Positions 1-8,663 of a stretch of 64,000 nt of DNA are shown in pieces. Position 1 is the stretch's first letter; each line of letters starts with the position of its first letter. This DNA is from Aestuariivivens sediminicola. Lineage in GTDB: Bacteria; Bacteroidota; Bacteroidia; Flavobacteriales; Flavobacteriaceae. The notes beneath the pieces are model-generated. The model saw nothing but the letters and a program-made list of their open reading frames with translations. It made no database searches and had not been told where the DNA came from. Location: the NCBI RefSeq assembly GCF_022662015.1, contig NZ_JAKMCM010000005.1:124001-188000 (forward strand), in the 5' to 3' direction. The position numbers and the translations under genes were made by a program.

Positions 1-2
1 CC

Positions 3-425
3 TTTGTCAAACAATTGATAAGTGACTGTTCCGATGAAGGGGATATCCTTGTATACAATATTGGTTTTGAAAGGGGGAAGTTATGTGATTTAATGCAGTT
101 ATATCCAGAGTTCAGTGAGGAACTCGGGAATATAGTGGGAAGGTTAAAGGACCTGATGTTACCATTTCAGAATAAGTGGTATTATACTCCAGAAATGAAA
201 GGCCGTTATTCGATAAAGGCGGTACTACCAGCATTGGTCCCAGAGCTGTCTTACAATGAATTGGAAATAGGTGACGGGGGCCTGGCCAGTTACACATTTA
301 CCCAAATGGTCTTAGGTCAATTTGAAGGGGATTATCAAAGTTCAAGGAAAGCGTTGATGGAATATTGTAAGATGGACACATTTGCCATGGTCAAGATTCT
401 TGAAAAGCTCCAAAAGGTTTTATAG
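3..425 (+). CDS. DUF2779 domain protein, C-terminal part (cut by window edge)
   Basis: The reading frame is open to the left edge, so only the last ~140 residues are present. They resemble the C-terminal domain of DUF2779 proteins, which has an RNase H/exonuclease-like look: an acidic start (ILVYNIGFERGKL), a central YSIKAVLP segment and a closing YCKMDTFAMVKIL helix with an Asp. In full-length family members a RecB/Cas4-like nuclease region often precedes this domain; that part is not visible. The in-frame TTG at 15 is internal, because codons before it are also open. It lies just left of a defence and recombinase region. The cellular role is unknown; a nuclease function is inferred from family resemblance only. 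Confidence 0.6.
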   Translation, partial: FVKQLISDCSDEGDILVYNIGFERGKLCDLMQLYPEFSEELGNIVGRLKDLMLPFQNKWYYTPEMKGRYSIKAVLPALVPELSYNELEIGDGGLASYTFTQMVLGQFEGDYQSSRKALMEYCKMDTFAMVKILEKLQKVL

Positions 426-532
426 AATTATTTTGTGTCCAAAAGAAAATATAATAACGGGGATTTATCATACAATAAAATTATCACTGTTCCTGATGTT
501 TTCTCTGTTATCCTTAATAATACTTATATTCC

Positions 533-1726
533 TTAATCCTTTAAATCCACTTTATAATTTACTGGAGTATGGCAAATATTGGTAAGTGGACCTTTTATTT
601 TCAATATTTTTGCTTTTTCGGATTCCTCATTATATTCATAAACACGATATAAAAAGTAATTGTCCTTTTCAATAATACTCTTTTCAAGTTCATTTCTTGT
701 CACATAGAATGTCGAGTTTTTACTTCCTTTGGTTGTTTTTACTTCAATATATTTTGGGTTGCCATTCAATCCATATGATAAGATGTCATAGCCCAATCCA
801 TCCCCTTTATTCTTTGCTACGTGTTTGACCTTTTTTGATAAATTATTCTTTCCATTCAACTCCAAGAACATTTTTTCCTGTTTATAGACCCATATCTCAC
901 CCAAATCTCCTATCCTTTTGTTTTCAATATTGTTTTGTATATGGTTGATAATGCTTGGTCTAAAGCTTATTTCATCAACTTTGGCAATCAAATCAGTGGA
1001 AGAAACCTCGTCCACAGATATTATTTCAGCAAGTGGGTCCTGATTCGACTTTATACTGTCAAAATGTTCTGCAACTGCATAAATGAAGTCCTGGGTCAAA
1101 ATATTGTAATTTTTATCCCTATAACAATTCTCATCGAGCCTATTTTCATGTAGGGTCAATAATTCTTGGTCCTTCTCAATTTCAAACCTAAGTAGTTCGC
1201 ATAAATTTTGAAACAAACCTATATTTTCTACCCTTCCAGCTACAGGTCTGTGAGCATATTCTATTTTTTCAGCAAATTTCTTGAACATCCCGAACTTATA
1301 GAAGAAATATCTTTCGGGATACATAAGGGTAAGATACACTATTATCGCCCTATGGTCCTGATAATGATTTATCTTCTCTGGGAACACCTTATTACTTAAT
1401 ATTCCGAAATCATTACGGAAATTTTCAATTCTTTCTAAAAGGTCAAAATCTTCATCATAAAGCAAACGAAACATATCCCTGACCTGTTCGGGAGATACTT
1501 CAATGTTCTCAAGAAGCAGCTGTTTGGGAAAATATAAACGAGAGTCGAGCAGATTCCCAGATTTACTGAGGGAAGTTTCTACATTGGAATAAAAGTTGAC
1601 TGAATCAATATCAAAATTTTCTTGGAATTGCTTTATTGCATGCCACTTATAGATTTCCTGGTAATGGATGGTCTCAAACTCCCATTTGTATTTTTCAATA
1701 TATGACTTTACTAATTTGATGTTCAT
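533..1726 (-). CDS. DUF3883 domain protein, PD-(D/E)XK nuclease-like
   Basis: This 397-residue protein has an uncharacterised helical N-terminal ~260 residues and a C-terminal DUF3883 domain. In that domain E277, D314 (in GDGLGYDILSY) and E328-V-K330 (in KYIEVKTTKG) form the E...D...ExK layout of PD-(D/E)XK nucleases. DUF3883 domains are common at the C-terminus of proteins in restriction and other anti-phage loci. No helicase or ATPase motif is visible, so it is a stand-alone version. It is separated by ~80 bp from the integrase gene upstream on the same strand and could be cargo of that element. The nuclease fold is well supported; the target and biological role are unknown. Confidence 0.65.
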   Translation of the reverse strand: MNIKLVKSYIEKYKWEFETIHYQEIYKWHAIKQFQENFDIDSVNFYSNVETSLSKSGNLLDSRLYFPKQLLLENIEVSPEQVRDMFRLLYDEDFDLLERIENFRNDFGILSNKVFPEKINHYQDHRAIIVYLTLMYPERYFFYKFGMFKKFAEKIEYAHRPVAGRVENIGLFQNLCELLRFEIEKDQELLTLHENRLDENCYRDKNYNILTQDFIYAVAEHFDSIKSNQDPLAEIISVDEVSSTDLIAKVDEISFRPSIINHIQNNIENKRIGDLGEIWVYKQEKMFLELNGKNNLSKKVKHVAKNKGDGLGYDILSYGLNGNPKYIEVKTTKGSKNSTFYVTRNELEKSIIEKDNYFLYRVYEYNEESEKAKILKIKGPLTNICHTPVNYKVDLKD

Positions 1727-1806
1727 GAATGTAGTTTTTTGAAAAGTTAGTTGGGTGTTTTATAGTTTATCTAAAAGTAAAAAATAATGTTCACTGATAA
1801 GATAAC

Positions 1807-3066
1807 TTACGAATCAAATATCCTCATGGTCAATCCCTTGGCAACGACCTCAGCATCAACATAATGTTTATTCACTATTTTCATGCTACCATGGGATGTG
1901 AGTTCAATTACACTATCGCCAACTTTTTTATTTAGATAGGAAATATATGTTTTTCTTAGCACCTTAAACTGCTTGAGCTTATTATCTGGAAAAGCTTGCA
2001 TATAATAATGACTGAATCCTCTAGAAAGAGCGGACATTATTGTGGCATGTTTAACTTTTCTATTTGGAGCAAGAATGAATAAGTCACTATCCTTGAAATC
2101 TTCATAGCCTAATTCCATAAGAAATTCCATTAAATCTGGGCCCACAGGTATAAATTTCTTTTTAAACCTCTTACCTGTCATCCTTTCAACCTTGAGGTTA
2201 TCTGTTATAAACATCAAACAACCATTTTTTTCACTATGGTATAAATCACTCCATGATAAAGTAACGAGTTCCTCACGCCTCAAACCAGTTAATAGGGCCA
2301 ATCTGAAACCATCTTTGAGATAGGGCCTGTAATTGTTTTTTACCTCTTGTCTTTTGCCGCCAAGTTGCTGGTATTGAGATTTGGTGTCTATGGCATCCAG
2401 AACTCCGTAGAACTCTACTTTTGATATGGATTCTGTATTATACTCTAAACTCTCAAAGCGCACCTTTTTAAAAGGGTTGCGCATTAGTATGCCCACTTGG
2501 TTTATCATGTGGTTTATAAACGCACTCATTATTTTTAATTTGGTAGAGTAACTACCCTCTGCATAGTTATCGATAACAAACTGATACCACAATCCGACAT
2601 GGTTATCATTAAGGTTTTGAATTAACATAGTTTCCACATTAATATTGTTATCTCTTAAGACGTCCATGAATTGTTGTACATTTCTGATTATGTCTTTTAG
2701 GTGGTCATCAGTTATTTCATTTTTTAGATGTACAGGAACATCATCACCATGCTTAAACGCCAAGAACATATTGGAAGCTTCCAAAATAGATATGTTATCA
2801 GTGTCAATTTTATTACTGGAAGTGAAATTGTCAAGAACACCATTCTTTACATCCTGTTTAAACTGGATGGCAGACATTAGTGCTTCATCAAAGTCTCTAG
2901 TTTGATACATTTTGGCTTTTCTTCCATCTCCATTTGAAACTAATGATTTATAATGTTGGTTTTCACTGTGACTGCATATATCAATATTATAGTTGTACTG
3001 CTTTTTGCATTTTGTACAGTAAACTCGCAATCCATAATCATTCTTTTTTATTGTTAGGTTCATCAT
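1807..3066 (-). CDS. Tyrosine recombinase / phage-type integrase with N-terminal zinc ribbon
   Basis: This 419-residue site-specific recombinase has a CxxC pair at C17/C20 and a C31-x-H33 pair, which suggest an N-terminal zinc ribbon. A SAM-like core-binding region (about 90-200) and the catalytic domain follow. Catalytic residues visible are R263 in TGLRREEL, K368-x-x-R371 (the usual HxxR box begins with Lys here), H392 in SHGSMKIV and the nucleophile Y402 in NKHYVD. The start codon overlaps the end of the upstream HTH gene by four bases, so the two are translationally coupled. No direct-repeat attachment site was found for it in this window, so the element it moves cannot be delimited. Confidence 0.85.
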   Translation of the reverse strand: MMNLTIKKNDYGLRVYCTKCKKQYNYNIDICSHSENQHYKSLVSNGDGRKAKMYQTRDFDEALMSAIQFKQDVKNGVLDNFTSSNKIDTDNISILEASNMFLAFKHGDDVPVHLKNEITDDHLKDIIRNVQQFMDVLRDNNINVETMLIQNLNDNHVGLWYQFVIDNYAEGSYSTKLKIMSAFINHMINQVGILMRNPFKKVRFESLEYNTESISKVEFYGVLDAIDTKSQYQQLGGKRQEVKNNYRPYLKDGFRLALLTGLRREELVTLSWSDLYHSEKNGCLMFITDNLKVERMTGKRFKKKFIPVGPDLMEFLMELGYEDFKDSDLFILAPNRKVKHATIMSALSRGFSHYYMQAFPDNKLKQFKVLRKTYISYLNKKVGDSVIELTSHGSMKIVNKHYVDAEVVAKGLTMRIFDS

Positions 3067-3407
3067 TTTATATATTTATAATTATTATATTTCTTGTTTC
3101 CTTTCTTAATTAATTTGGATTCGGGATATAGTTCCCTAATCGCTTTGACCATGCCTTTATTAGGGGTATTGGCTTCATAGATTTCGAACCACTTGTTCGG
3201 GTAGCTTAATCTTAGCTCTTCGACCAATAATTGTTGCCTTTTAAGTTCAAACGTAAATTGGCAAACAGCAGAACGCCCTCCTATAATTGAAATAGCAACA
3301 TTATTATCGTGTAACCACTTTTTAGCAGACCTAGAATCCTTTAGACCTAGAATATCACAGACATCGGTCATTTTAAGGTAATTGATATTTATAAAAAGCA
3401 GTTGCAC
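3063..3407 (-). CDS. Small helix-turn-helix protein (excisionase/regulator-like)
   Basis: This 114-residue protein has an N-terminal segment, LKMTDVCDILGLKDSRSAKKWL, that reads as a winged or MerR/Xis-type helix-turn-helix (residues ~11-32). A basic C-terminal tail follows. It lies between a DUF5131 gene (6-bp gap) and a tyrosine recombinase (4-bp overlap) in one minus-strand operon. That position suits a recombination directionality factor or a regulator of the recombinase. No closer family is recognised; the DNA-binding assignment rests on the helix pattern and context. Confidence 0.55.
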   Translation of the reverse strand: MQLLFININYLKMTDVCDILGLKDSRSAKKWLHDNNVAISIIGGRSAVCQFTFELKRQQLLVEELRLSYPNKWFEIYEANTPNKGMVKAIRELYPESKLIKKGNKKYNNYKYIK

Positions 3408-3413
3408 GATATT

Positions 3414-4136
3414 TTACTTGATTACCTCAACACTATTAGGAAATGTCTCGTACTTAACTCCATCTAATAGGTTTCCAGCCCTCTTTTTGTTCTTGCCGCC
3501 CCATTGCTTGAAGAAGAATGGAACATTAGCATTTTCACATTGGTTTTTAATATCGATTACCCATTCCTTATCCATTGGTCTGGCTTTAAATCCTGATTCA
3601 CCGCCAACGATTACCCATTGGATACCGTTTAAATCCATATTGTATAATGGGCCAAGTAAGGGTTCCGCAGAGATGAACTTGGTTTTGGCTCCACATTTTT
3701 TTAGGTCATCCATTCGATGCAAAACCTCATCATCCTCAATGGATACTCCCATCCAAATGTTGTCTGTCCAAGTTAGCTTATTGCTAAGTTCAGCCAATCT
3801 TTCACTACGTTTTGTCAATATCTGATAGGTGTGCTGAGGTGTTTCGTTCATAGTCTGGAATACCTTTAGGATGAATTCCAAGGGGATATCTTTATGGAGC
3901 ATATCGCTCATGCTATTAACGAACACCATTTTACCCTTTTTCCATTTTCTTGGTCTGTCGATTAAATCCTCATGCAATGTGAGCTTGAATGCATTTGGAT
4001 ATCTGGCATTACCCATTGCCTTAAGACGTTTAGCCATTATCTCGGCATAGCAGAACTTACAGCCTTTACTTACTTTGTCACATCCTGTGACTGGATTCCA
4101 TGTGAACTCGGTCCACTCGATTTTTGATTTACTCAT
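3414..4136 (-). CDS. DUF5131 (phage Gp37/Gp68-like) radical-SAM-like protein
   Basis: The start is placed at the Met beginning MSKSKIEWTEFTWNP, the usual start of the family; an upstream in-frame ATG at 4160 would add eight lysine-rich residues. The protein carries the family signature WNPVTGC...GCKFCYAE, with C19, C26 and C29 likely binding an iron-sulfur cluster or metal, followed by PLLGP and GGESG motifs. DUF5131 proteins occur in phages and integrative elements and are sometimes paired with three-Cys-motif (TcmP) partners, absent here. Biochemical function is not established. It is the first gene of the minus-strand operon leading to the HTH protein and the tyrosine recombinase. Confidence 0.8.
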   Translation of the reverse strand: MSKSKIEWTEFTWNPVTGCDKVSKGCKFCYAEIMAKRLKAMGNARYPNAFKLTLHEDLIDRPRKWKKGKMVFVNSMSDMLHKDIPLEFILKVFQTMNETPQHTYQILTKRSERLAELSNKLTWTDNIWMGVSIEDDEVLHRMDDLKKCGAKTKFISAEPLLGPLYNMDLNGIQWVIVGGESGFKARPMDKEWVIDIKNQCENANVPFFFKQWGGKNKKRAGNLLDGVKYETFPNSVEVIK

Positions 4137-4233
4137 AATCTTTATCTTTTTATCGTTCATTTTTGGATATAGTTATCCACCCTCAGGACTTTCCTGAATT
4201 TTAAATAAATGATATTAAGGTTGTTGTGATATG

Positions 4234-4254
4234 CTCCAATCGTTCAGATTGGAG
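4234..4254. terminator. Perfect 8-bp hairpin after the short recombinase gene
   Basis: CTCCAATC and GATTGGAG are separated by a 5-base loop, 12 bases past the stop codon of the minus-strand recombinase at 4267. No clear T-tract follows on the minus strand, so it may be a weak terminator, an mRNA-stabilising hairpin or a recombinase site. Confidence 0.4.
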
Positions 4255-4266
4255 GTTAAGCAGTCT

Positions 4267-4842
4267 CTATACGCTCAAATACAGATTGCTTATTTCCTGT
4301 TCCCTAATCCCAAGATAAATCTTGGTTGTGGTTGTAGATGTATGATTGAATAGTTGTGACAGCAGCAACAATGCCTGGTCACTGTACTCGTTCATCTCCC
4401 ACACCCGTCTTCCAAGGGTCTTTCTCATAAAGTGGCTGGAATACTGGCCTCTTATTCCATATTTATCGAAAAGCTCCTTGAGCTTTGCATTGATATATTG
4501 AATGGATACTGGTTCCTTGCCGAATCGGTTGACGAACATAAATTGCTCTGGTTTTCCATCCATTTTATAAAACAGACGCTGGATTATTTCCTGTAGCTCT
4601 GGATTGATGGTGACTCTTCGCTCTTTACCTGTCTTCTTCTCGGTGATTACAAAATGCTGCTGATTCAACAATTGATACCATCTCAATTGGAGAAGGTCCG
4701 AGATTCGCAATCCTATATAGGACCCAGTTGCGATTAGCAAGGCGAACTTCAGCTCTCCATCTCGTTCCAGCTTTAGCACTAATGATTGCATTATTTCCCA
4801 TTTCAGGAAATCACTTTTCGTTTTTTGACCTTTCAATGCCAT
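4267..4842 (-). CDS. Short tyrosine recombinase, catalytic domain only
   Basis: A minimal recombinase of about 191 residues from the chosen ATG (MALKGQKTKSDF). The frame stays open to 4980, with further Met codons at 4878 and 4980. The longer start is disfavoured because a 9-bp inverted repeat (4948-4977) occupies that region. Counting from the 4980 start, the catalytic set is complete: R92 in GLRISDLL, H183-x-x-R186 in HFMRKTLG, H213 and Y222 in TTTKIYLG. There is no N-terminal core-binding domain. Such single-domain recombinases are frequent in Bacteroidota conjugative and mobilisable elements, where they may act in promoter inversion or element transfer. No invertible repeat pair was found next to it. 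Confidence 0.8.
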   Translation of the reverse strand: MALKGQKTKSDFLKWEIMQSLVLKLERDGELKFALLIATGSYIGLRISDLLQLRWYQLLNQQHFVITEKKTGKERRVTINPELQEIIQRLFYKMDGKPEQFMFVNRFGKEPVSIQYINAKLKELFDKYGIRGQYSSHFMRKTLGRRVWEMNEYSDQALLLLSQLFNHTSTTTTKIYLGIREQEISNLYLSV

Positions 4843-5748
4843 ATCTTTTGATTTTAAAACTTTCACTTTTATCGTCATTTTAACATAAGTGAAATCGGTT
4901 ATTTTTATTGTCCCCTGAAACCCTTGCAATTGCTGGGGTTTCAGTTCAAGTTTCACTCCTTGCACAAAGTGAAACTTCAATTACAAGGATAGGAGGAAAA
5001 TAGTTCCCGTGCCAGTGTTTTTCGTGCTTTTTATTCACGGAAGTCCTGTTCTTATTCGGTTTGTCAATAATATGAATTGCCCCTTTATTAAACTCAGTTA
5101 GTTGTAACTAGGCTTCCTTGAATTCCTTTGGCTCCTCTGGTTTTCTCATAATGCTAAAGTTTTAATTAATAATTCATTATTATTTTTAAATTTTTCAGAC
5201 CAATCCTATACCGTATATATGCACATTATAAACAGCGAAATCACTTCCGTTAAATTATTTGTTTGTTTTCTGTTGGGATTTGATAATGCACTATTAAATG
5301 GCACATCAAACTAACATTACAAAGTTACTGAAAATTAAACACTTAGGAAAGGCTAAATGGCTGATATCGTTATTTTTACGAATAATTCAATGAATATTTT
5401 AATCTAGATAAATTAAAATTGAAAATGGTCCTGTTTTCGATTTAATCTATATAATATAAAATATAACCATTTATATATCAATTATTTATGTTTTTAATTC
5501 AAGATTATATAATCAAAAACAATTGATATAATAAAAAACATAGAGAATACCTATATTAATGATTTTTCTGAATAAAATGATATTTTAATTAAGGATTTGA
5601 TATTGCCGTTTTTGGAGATTTTTAATTTATTGTAAGAATACTCTCAATTAAAATTGAATCAAAACGTCAATTTTCAATATTCTTTCTGCAAATACTGAAT
5701 TAACCTGGCGTTTGCTCCTTGTCGAAACTATTTATCTGAAAAAGATAA
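4843..5748. other. Non-coding, very AT-rich interval between recombinase and methyltransferase
   Basis: No convincing gene is seen. The right part (roughly 5,350-5,700) is extremely AT-rich and could hold promoters or an origin. The left end contains the inverted repeat AAGTTTCAC / GTGAAACTT (4948-4956 and 4969-4977, 12-base spacer), upstream of the short recombinase on its own strand. This could be an operator or recombinase site. Confidence 0.4.
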
Positions 5749-6642
5749 ATGGAAAAGACACAAGGAATCAATGTGCTATCACTATTTGATGGGATTAGCG
5801 TGGCACAATTAGCCTTAAATCAATTGAATATTCCCATCAATAACTATTATTCATCTGAAATAGACAAAAGAACAATCAAGGTAACACAGCACCATTTTCC
5901 CAGTACTATTCAATTGGGAGACATTCGTGAGATAGATGGTCATACCTTGCCTAATATTGATTTAATTATTGGGGGTTCGCCATGCCAGAATTTAAGCATT
6001 CTAAGGCGTGAGCGCACAGGTTTGGACTCCAAGGATTCAGGATTGCTTTACGAGGCTGTGAGGCTCTTAAATGAAGTGAAACCTCGTTTTTTCATATTTG
6101 AAAATGTTGGTAGTATGGTAAAATCGGAGAGAAAAATATTCGATGAGCTTCTCGGGGTCGATGGCATATCCATTAACTCGAATTTAGTCAGTGCACAGAA
6201 CCGTCACCGTATCTACTGGACCAATATATTGGGAATAATCATTCCAAATGATAGGTCTGTTATATTGAACGACATCATTGAAGATGGTCATGTGGACCGT
6301 GACAAATCAAATTGTGTTCTGACCAAGAACCTACCCCAAACGAGATGCGGATTGAAAAGATATTTACAAAAGAGTATTGGCCAAGTCGTTTTCCGTGAAA
6401 AATCATTTGCTGAGCTTCCTAAATTGGAAAAGCTCCAACAAATTGACCAAATGACAGATATTGATGTAAAGAAACTGTTCAGGCTTATGACAGTTACCGA
6501 ACTCGAAAGATTGCAGACGCTTCCAGATGGGTATGTGGATGGGATACTCAGGCCAACGGCATGCAAGCATGCCATCGGCAATGGGTTTACACTCGAATTG
6601 ATAAAACACATTTTATCTCAAGTAGACTTTGGGAGGGGGTGA
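5749..6642 (+). CDS. DNA (cytosine-5) methyltransferase, phage/DNMT3-like
   Basis: A 297-residue C5 methyltransferase that transfers a methyl group from S-adenosylmethionine to cytosine in a specific DNA sequence. Motifs in order: I (VLSLFDGISVAQLAL), IV with the catalytic Cys (GGSPCQNLS), VI (FENVGSM), VIII (SAQNRHRIYWTN), IX-like (RLMTVTELERLQTLPDGY) and X (HAIGNGFTLELI). The target-recognition region is short, as in orphan phage enzymes that protect DNA without a partner nuclease. No restriction endonuclease gene is adjacent; a replication-type HTH gene follows. It differs from the second methyltransferase at 9043, which is much longer and belongs to the DISARM operon. Confidence 0.9.
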   Translation: MEKTQGINVLSLFDGISVAQLALNQLNIPINNYYSSEIDKRTIKVTQHHFPSTIQLGDIREIDGHTLPNIDLIIGGSPCQNLSILRRERTGLDSKDSGLLYEAVRLLNEVKPRFFIFENVGSMVKSERKIFDELLGVDGISINSNLVSAQNRHRIYWTNILGIIIPNDRSVILNDIIEDGHVDRDKSNCVLTKNLPQTRCGLKRYLQKSIGQVVFREKSFAELPKLEKLQQIDQMTDIDVKKLFRLMTVTELERLQTLPDGYVDGILRPTACKHAIGNGFTLELIKHILSQVDFGRG

Positions 6643-7033
6643 ACGCAATTGGGGGAGGGTGAAGTTCAAGTTGAGGAGAACACTCCTTTATTGAAGATGA
6701 AAGTCACTTTATCTGGTTGAAGATAGCTACCTTTTAGATTTGACCATAGACACCTTTTAAAGTTAATTTTCTTTTAGCGATTGTAAGGTGGTGTACGTAA
6801 GTAAACACCACCTACAAGAGCGTTTATATAATACTCTTATAGTATGTACCCTAATTTTTAGGGTACTAAGTACCCAAATATTTTAGGCAATACACTCTTT
6901 CAACCGAAAAAATTAATAAAAATAGTTGGTGGTTTTCCTTTACAATCATCTCCATTTTGAGTATAATATAAGTAAGATTCGAGAATTGGTCTGCTCTCAA
7001 TCTAATAACACAAGGACCCAGACATAAATTTAA
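6643..7033. other. Intergenic interval with hairpin terminator-like structure
   Basis: No gene is seen. A long hairpin at 6781-6817 has stem AGGTGGTGT / ACACCACCT with a 10-base loop, extended outward by TTGT/ACAA across a bulged A. It probably ends the methyltransferase transcript, although the following T-run is weak. A palindromic operator-like block (6846-6875, separate entry) precedes the next gene. Confidence 0.4.
6846..6875. promoter_or_regulatory. Triple GTACCC/GGGTAC operator or iteron-like block
   Basis: GTACCC, GGGTAC and GTACCC occur in alternating orientation with spacers of 9 and 3 bases. This gives two overlapping dyads about 160 bp before the HTH replication-type gene at 7034. 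The arrangement suits a dimeric repressor or initiator binding site; the binding protein is unknown. Confidence 0.4.
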
Positions 7034-7846
7034 ATGAATTTCAATAGCAAAAAGAACAAAACTGTTATCAGAGCTGAAAAGGTTGCTGGTAAATTCACCA
7101 CCATTTCGCACAGGATAATCCATGACAAGAGACTTTCAACCGAAGCCAGATTATTGCTTATTTCAATACTCTCAGATGCCGACAGTTTTGATGTAAGTAG
7201 AACAGGACTTTCTAAAAGGTTGGGGCTAACAGAGTATAAACTCGATAAAGCACTCAAGGAGTTAATAAAGTTTGGTTACATCAAAAAGACCAAAACCCAT
7301 GGTCAGTATTTCCATTATACCATTTCTGAATATGGGAACCTTAATAAAGAACCTGAAAACTCTGTTGGTTTAGGTAAAACCAAAGAAGTCGGCTTCCAAG
7401 AAAAGAAAGATGGACAGATTTCAACACCCTATAAGAACACTAAGCAATATCAAAAGGATTATGAACAACTTTTAAATTTTGTAAACGCTAAGTTTGAGTA
7501 CCTCAATGTCGAACTTATTGAAAAATCCCTTCCTAATATTAAAAGTAGAAATGATGTGTTTGAAATAATGAAAGTCCAAGAAAAGGAAGTTAAAAATAAC
7601 AAGCTCAGATACTATAATAAGTTAGAGGATTTTGTCAATAGCGGGTATGCTTCCAAAGAATTAAAGGCTAAGATTCTAAAAGAGGTTAGACGATTGATTA
7701 TGGATGAGCACAAAAAACCTACAACTGAAGAGGTTAACAAAATCCGAGTTAAGTTAAGTCGTGACAAATACAAAAACAAGATTAAGAAGTATGGCTACGA
7801 TTTCGAAACTCAGGATGTGGATAACTATGAAAATCCTTTGGATTAA
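7034..7846 (+). CDS. Winged helix-turn-helix protein, replication-initiator-like
   Basis: The N-terminal ~95 residues have the pattern of replication or regulatory wHTH proteins of mobile elements: FTTISHRIIHDKRLSTEARLL, then SRTGLSKRLGLTEYKLDKAL, then a beta-wing ending in YFHYTISEYG. A charged helical C-terminal region (~150-270, rich in Lys) follows and may contact DNA or a partner. Proteins starting like this are found in plasmids and integrative elements of Bacteroidota and Firmicutes. The upstream GTACCC dyads could be its binding site. Function as an initiator is inferred; a transcriptional regulator is the alternative. Confidence 0.6.
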   Translation: MNFNSKKNKTVIRAEKVAGKFTTISHRIIHDKRLSTEARLLLISILSDADSFDVSRTGLSKRLGLTEYKLDKALKELIKFGYIKKTKTHGQYFHYTISEYGNLNKEPENSVGLGKTKEVGFQEKKDGQISTPYKNTKQYQKDYEQLLNFVNAKFEYLNVELIEKSLPNIKSRNDVFEIMKVQEKEVKNNKLRYYNKLEDFVNSGYASKELKAKILKEVRRLIMDEHKKPTTEEVNKIRVKLSRDKYKNKIKKYGYDFETQDVDNYENPLD

Positions 7847-7856
7847 TTTTCATCCG

Positions 7857-8015
7857 TTAACGTCTGTAGTGGTGTTCGATAAGGTATCGTACAACTTCAG
7901 AGGCATTGGTCCCGTAACGTTTCTTCTTGGCAAGTTCATTGAGCTTTTCCTTCAACTTGGGGGAGATTCTTATGTTCAGGATTTCGGTGTTCTCGGTTTT
8001 TGGTAATCTGGACAT
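7857..8015 (-). CDS. Ribbon-helix-helix DNA-binding protein
   Basis: The start is chosen at MSRLPKTENTEIL (8015) because a 10-residue upstream extension to 8045 has no family support. The 52-residue product matches the ribbon-helix-helix fold: a short beta strand (TEILNIRIS), helix A (PKLKEKLNELAKKKRYG), the turn TNASE and helix B (VVRYLIEHHYRR). Such proteins bind palindromic operators as dimers and act as antitoxins, plasmid copy-control repressors or relaxosome accessory proteins. A perfect 12-bp palindrome lies ~80 bp upstream (8093-8104). The gene faces the HTH gene at 7034 convergently, with 10 bp between stop codons. No toxin or relaxase gene is adjacent. Confidence 0.7.
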   Translation of the reverse strand: MSRLPKTENTEILNIRISPKLKEKLNELAKKKRYGTNASEVVRYLIEHHYRR

Positions 8016-8092
8016 GATAGTTGTTTTAATATAAATAGTCACCAACTGTAAAAAAAGAAAATATAATTGAAAACGTTCCTATATATGGTAAT

Positions 8093-8104
8093 AACGGTAC
8101 CGTT
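8093..8104. promoter_or_regulatory. 12-bp perfect palindrome, candidate RHH operator
   Basis: AACGGTACCGTT lies 77 bp upstream of the ribbon-helix-helix gene start. Repressors of this fold bind short palindromes near their own promoters, so autoregulation is plausible. It shares the GGTACC core with the GTACCC dyads at 6846-6875. Confidence 0.4.
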
Positions 8105-8243
8105 CTGTCATGTCTATCTCAAGTATTTCGTAGTGTGGACGGTGGTATAAGTGTCGTTTTTGGTGTCAAATGGAACCATGGGGTCGAATATGAGGATGAG
8201 GTGTTCCTCGTATCCTTTCTTACATTATGGATTTTAATGCTTG

Positions 8244-8316
8244 TGTATATACAGGTCGGACATGAAAAAAAAATTTCGACCAATTTTAAGAATTTATTTT
8301 GGGTCCTGTATATACA
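8244..8316. repeat. Inverted repeat with 12-bp arms in a non-coding interval
   Basis: TGTATATACAGG (8244-8255) and CCTGTATATACA (8305-8316) are perfect inverted repeats, and each contains the palindrome TGTATATACA. The 49-base spacer holds a smaller inverted match (GTCG / CGAC around an A-run). No convincing protein is encoded between 8046 and 8405; short frames on both strands here look spurious. Possible roles are an operator pair, a resolution site or a transfer origin. Confidence 0.5.
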
Positions 8317-8405
8317 ATAGTGCATTATAACGGGTATTCCTTATTATTCTTGTATGTGAACCGTTTTCCTCATATCCTTGTAAATAACCTTTAAAGCTCA
8401 ATAAT

Positions 8406-8663
8406 ATGCCAACTCAAGGAGAAAGACAGGATTTTTTATGGAGACCGAATGATAATTCAAGTACAACAAGATTACGCTATGACCTTGAGGCGGAGCATTG
8501 GTATAGGTCATTCAAGAGTGCTGAAATGAAACACCAATCCGTTTCCTTTAATCAAAGCATTTCTGTTATTACGTTGTTAATGAATCTTGTCCTATCATTT
8601 ATGATACTGATTGTGCTGTTATTGATAGATGTGTTTAAATGGGTAAGGTCATGGAATAAATGA
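8406..8663 (+). CDS. Small single-pass membrane protein, unknown function
   Basis: An 85-residue protein with a polar N-terminal half and one strongly hydrophobic helix near residues 53-75 (VITLLMNLVLSFMILIVLLL), followed by a basic tail (FKWVRSWNK) that suggests the C-terminus is cytoplasmic. No family is recognised. It stands alone ~380 bp before the DISARM-like operon, on the same strand. It could be a small accessory protein of that locus or a chance open frame; the clean membrane topology favours a real gene. Confidence 0.45.
   Translation: MPTQGERQDFLWRPNDNSSTTRLRYDLEAEHWYRSFKSAEMKHQSVSFNQSISVITLLMNLVLSFMILIVLLLIDVFKWVRSWNK

Noticed and set aside
5749-6642. Start of a classical type II restriction-modification pair
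   Set aside because: No endonuclease gene is adjacent; the next gene is a wHTH protein and the enzyme looks like an orphan phage methylase.
8119-8325. Short ORFs on both strands around the inverted repeat
   Set aside because: They overlap each other and the 12-bp inverted repeats, and show no family or consistent coding character.
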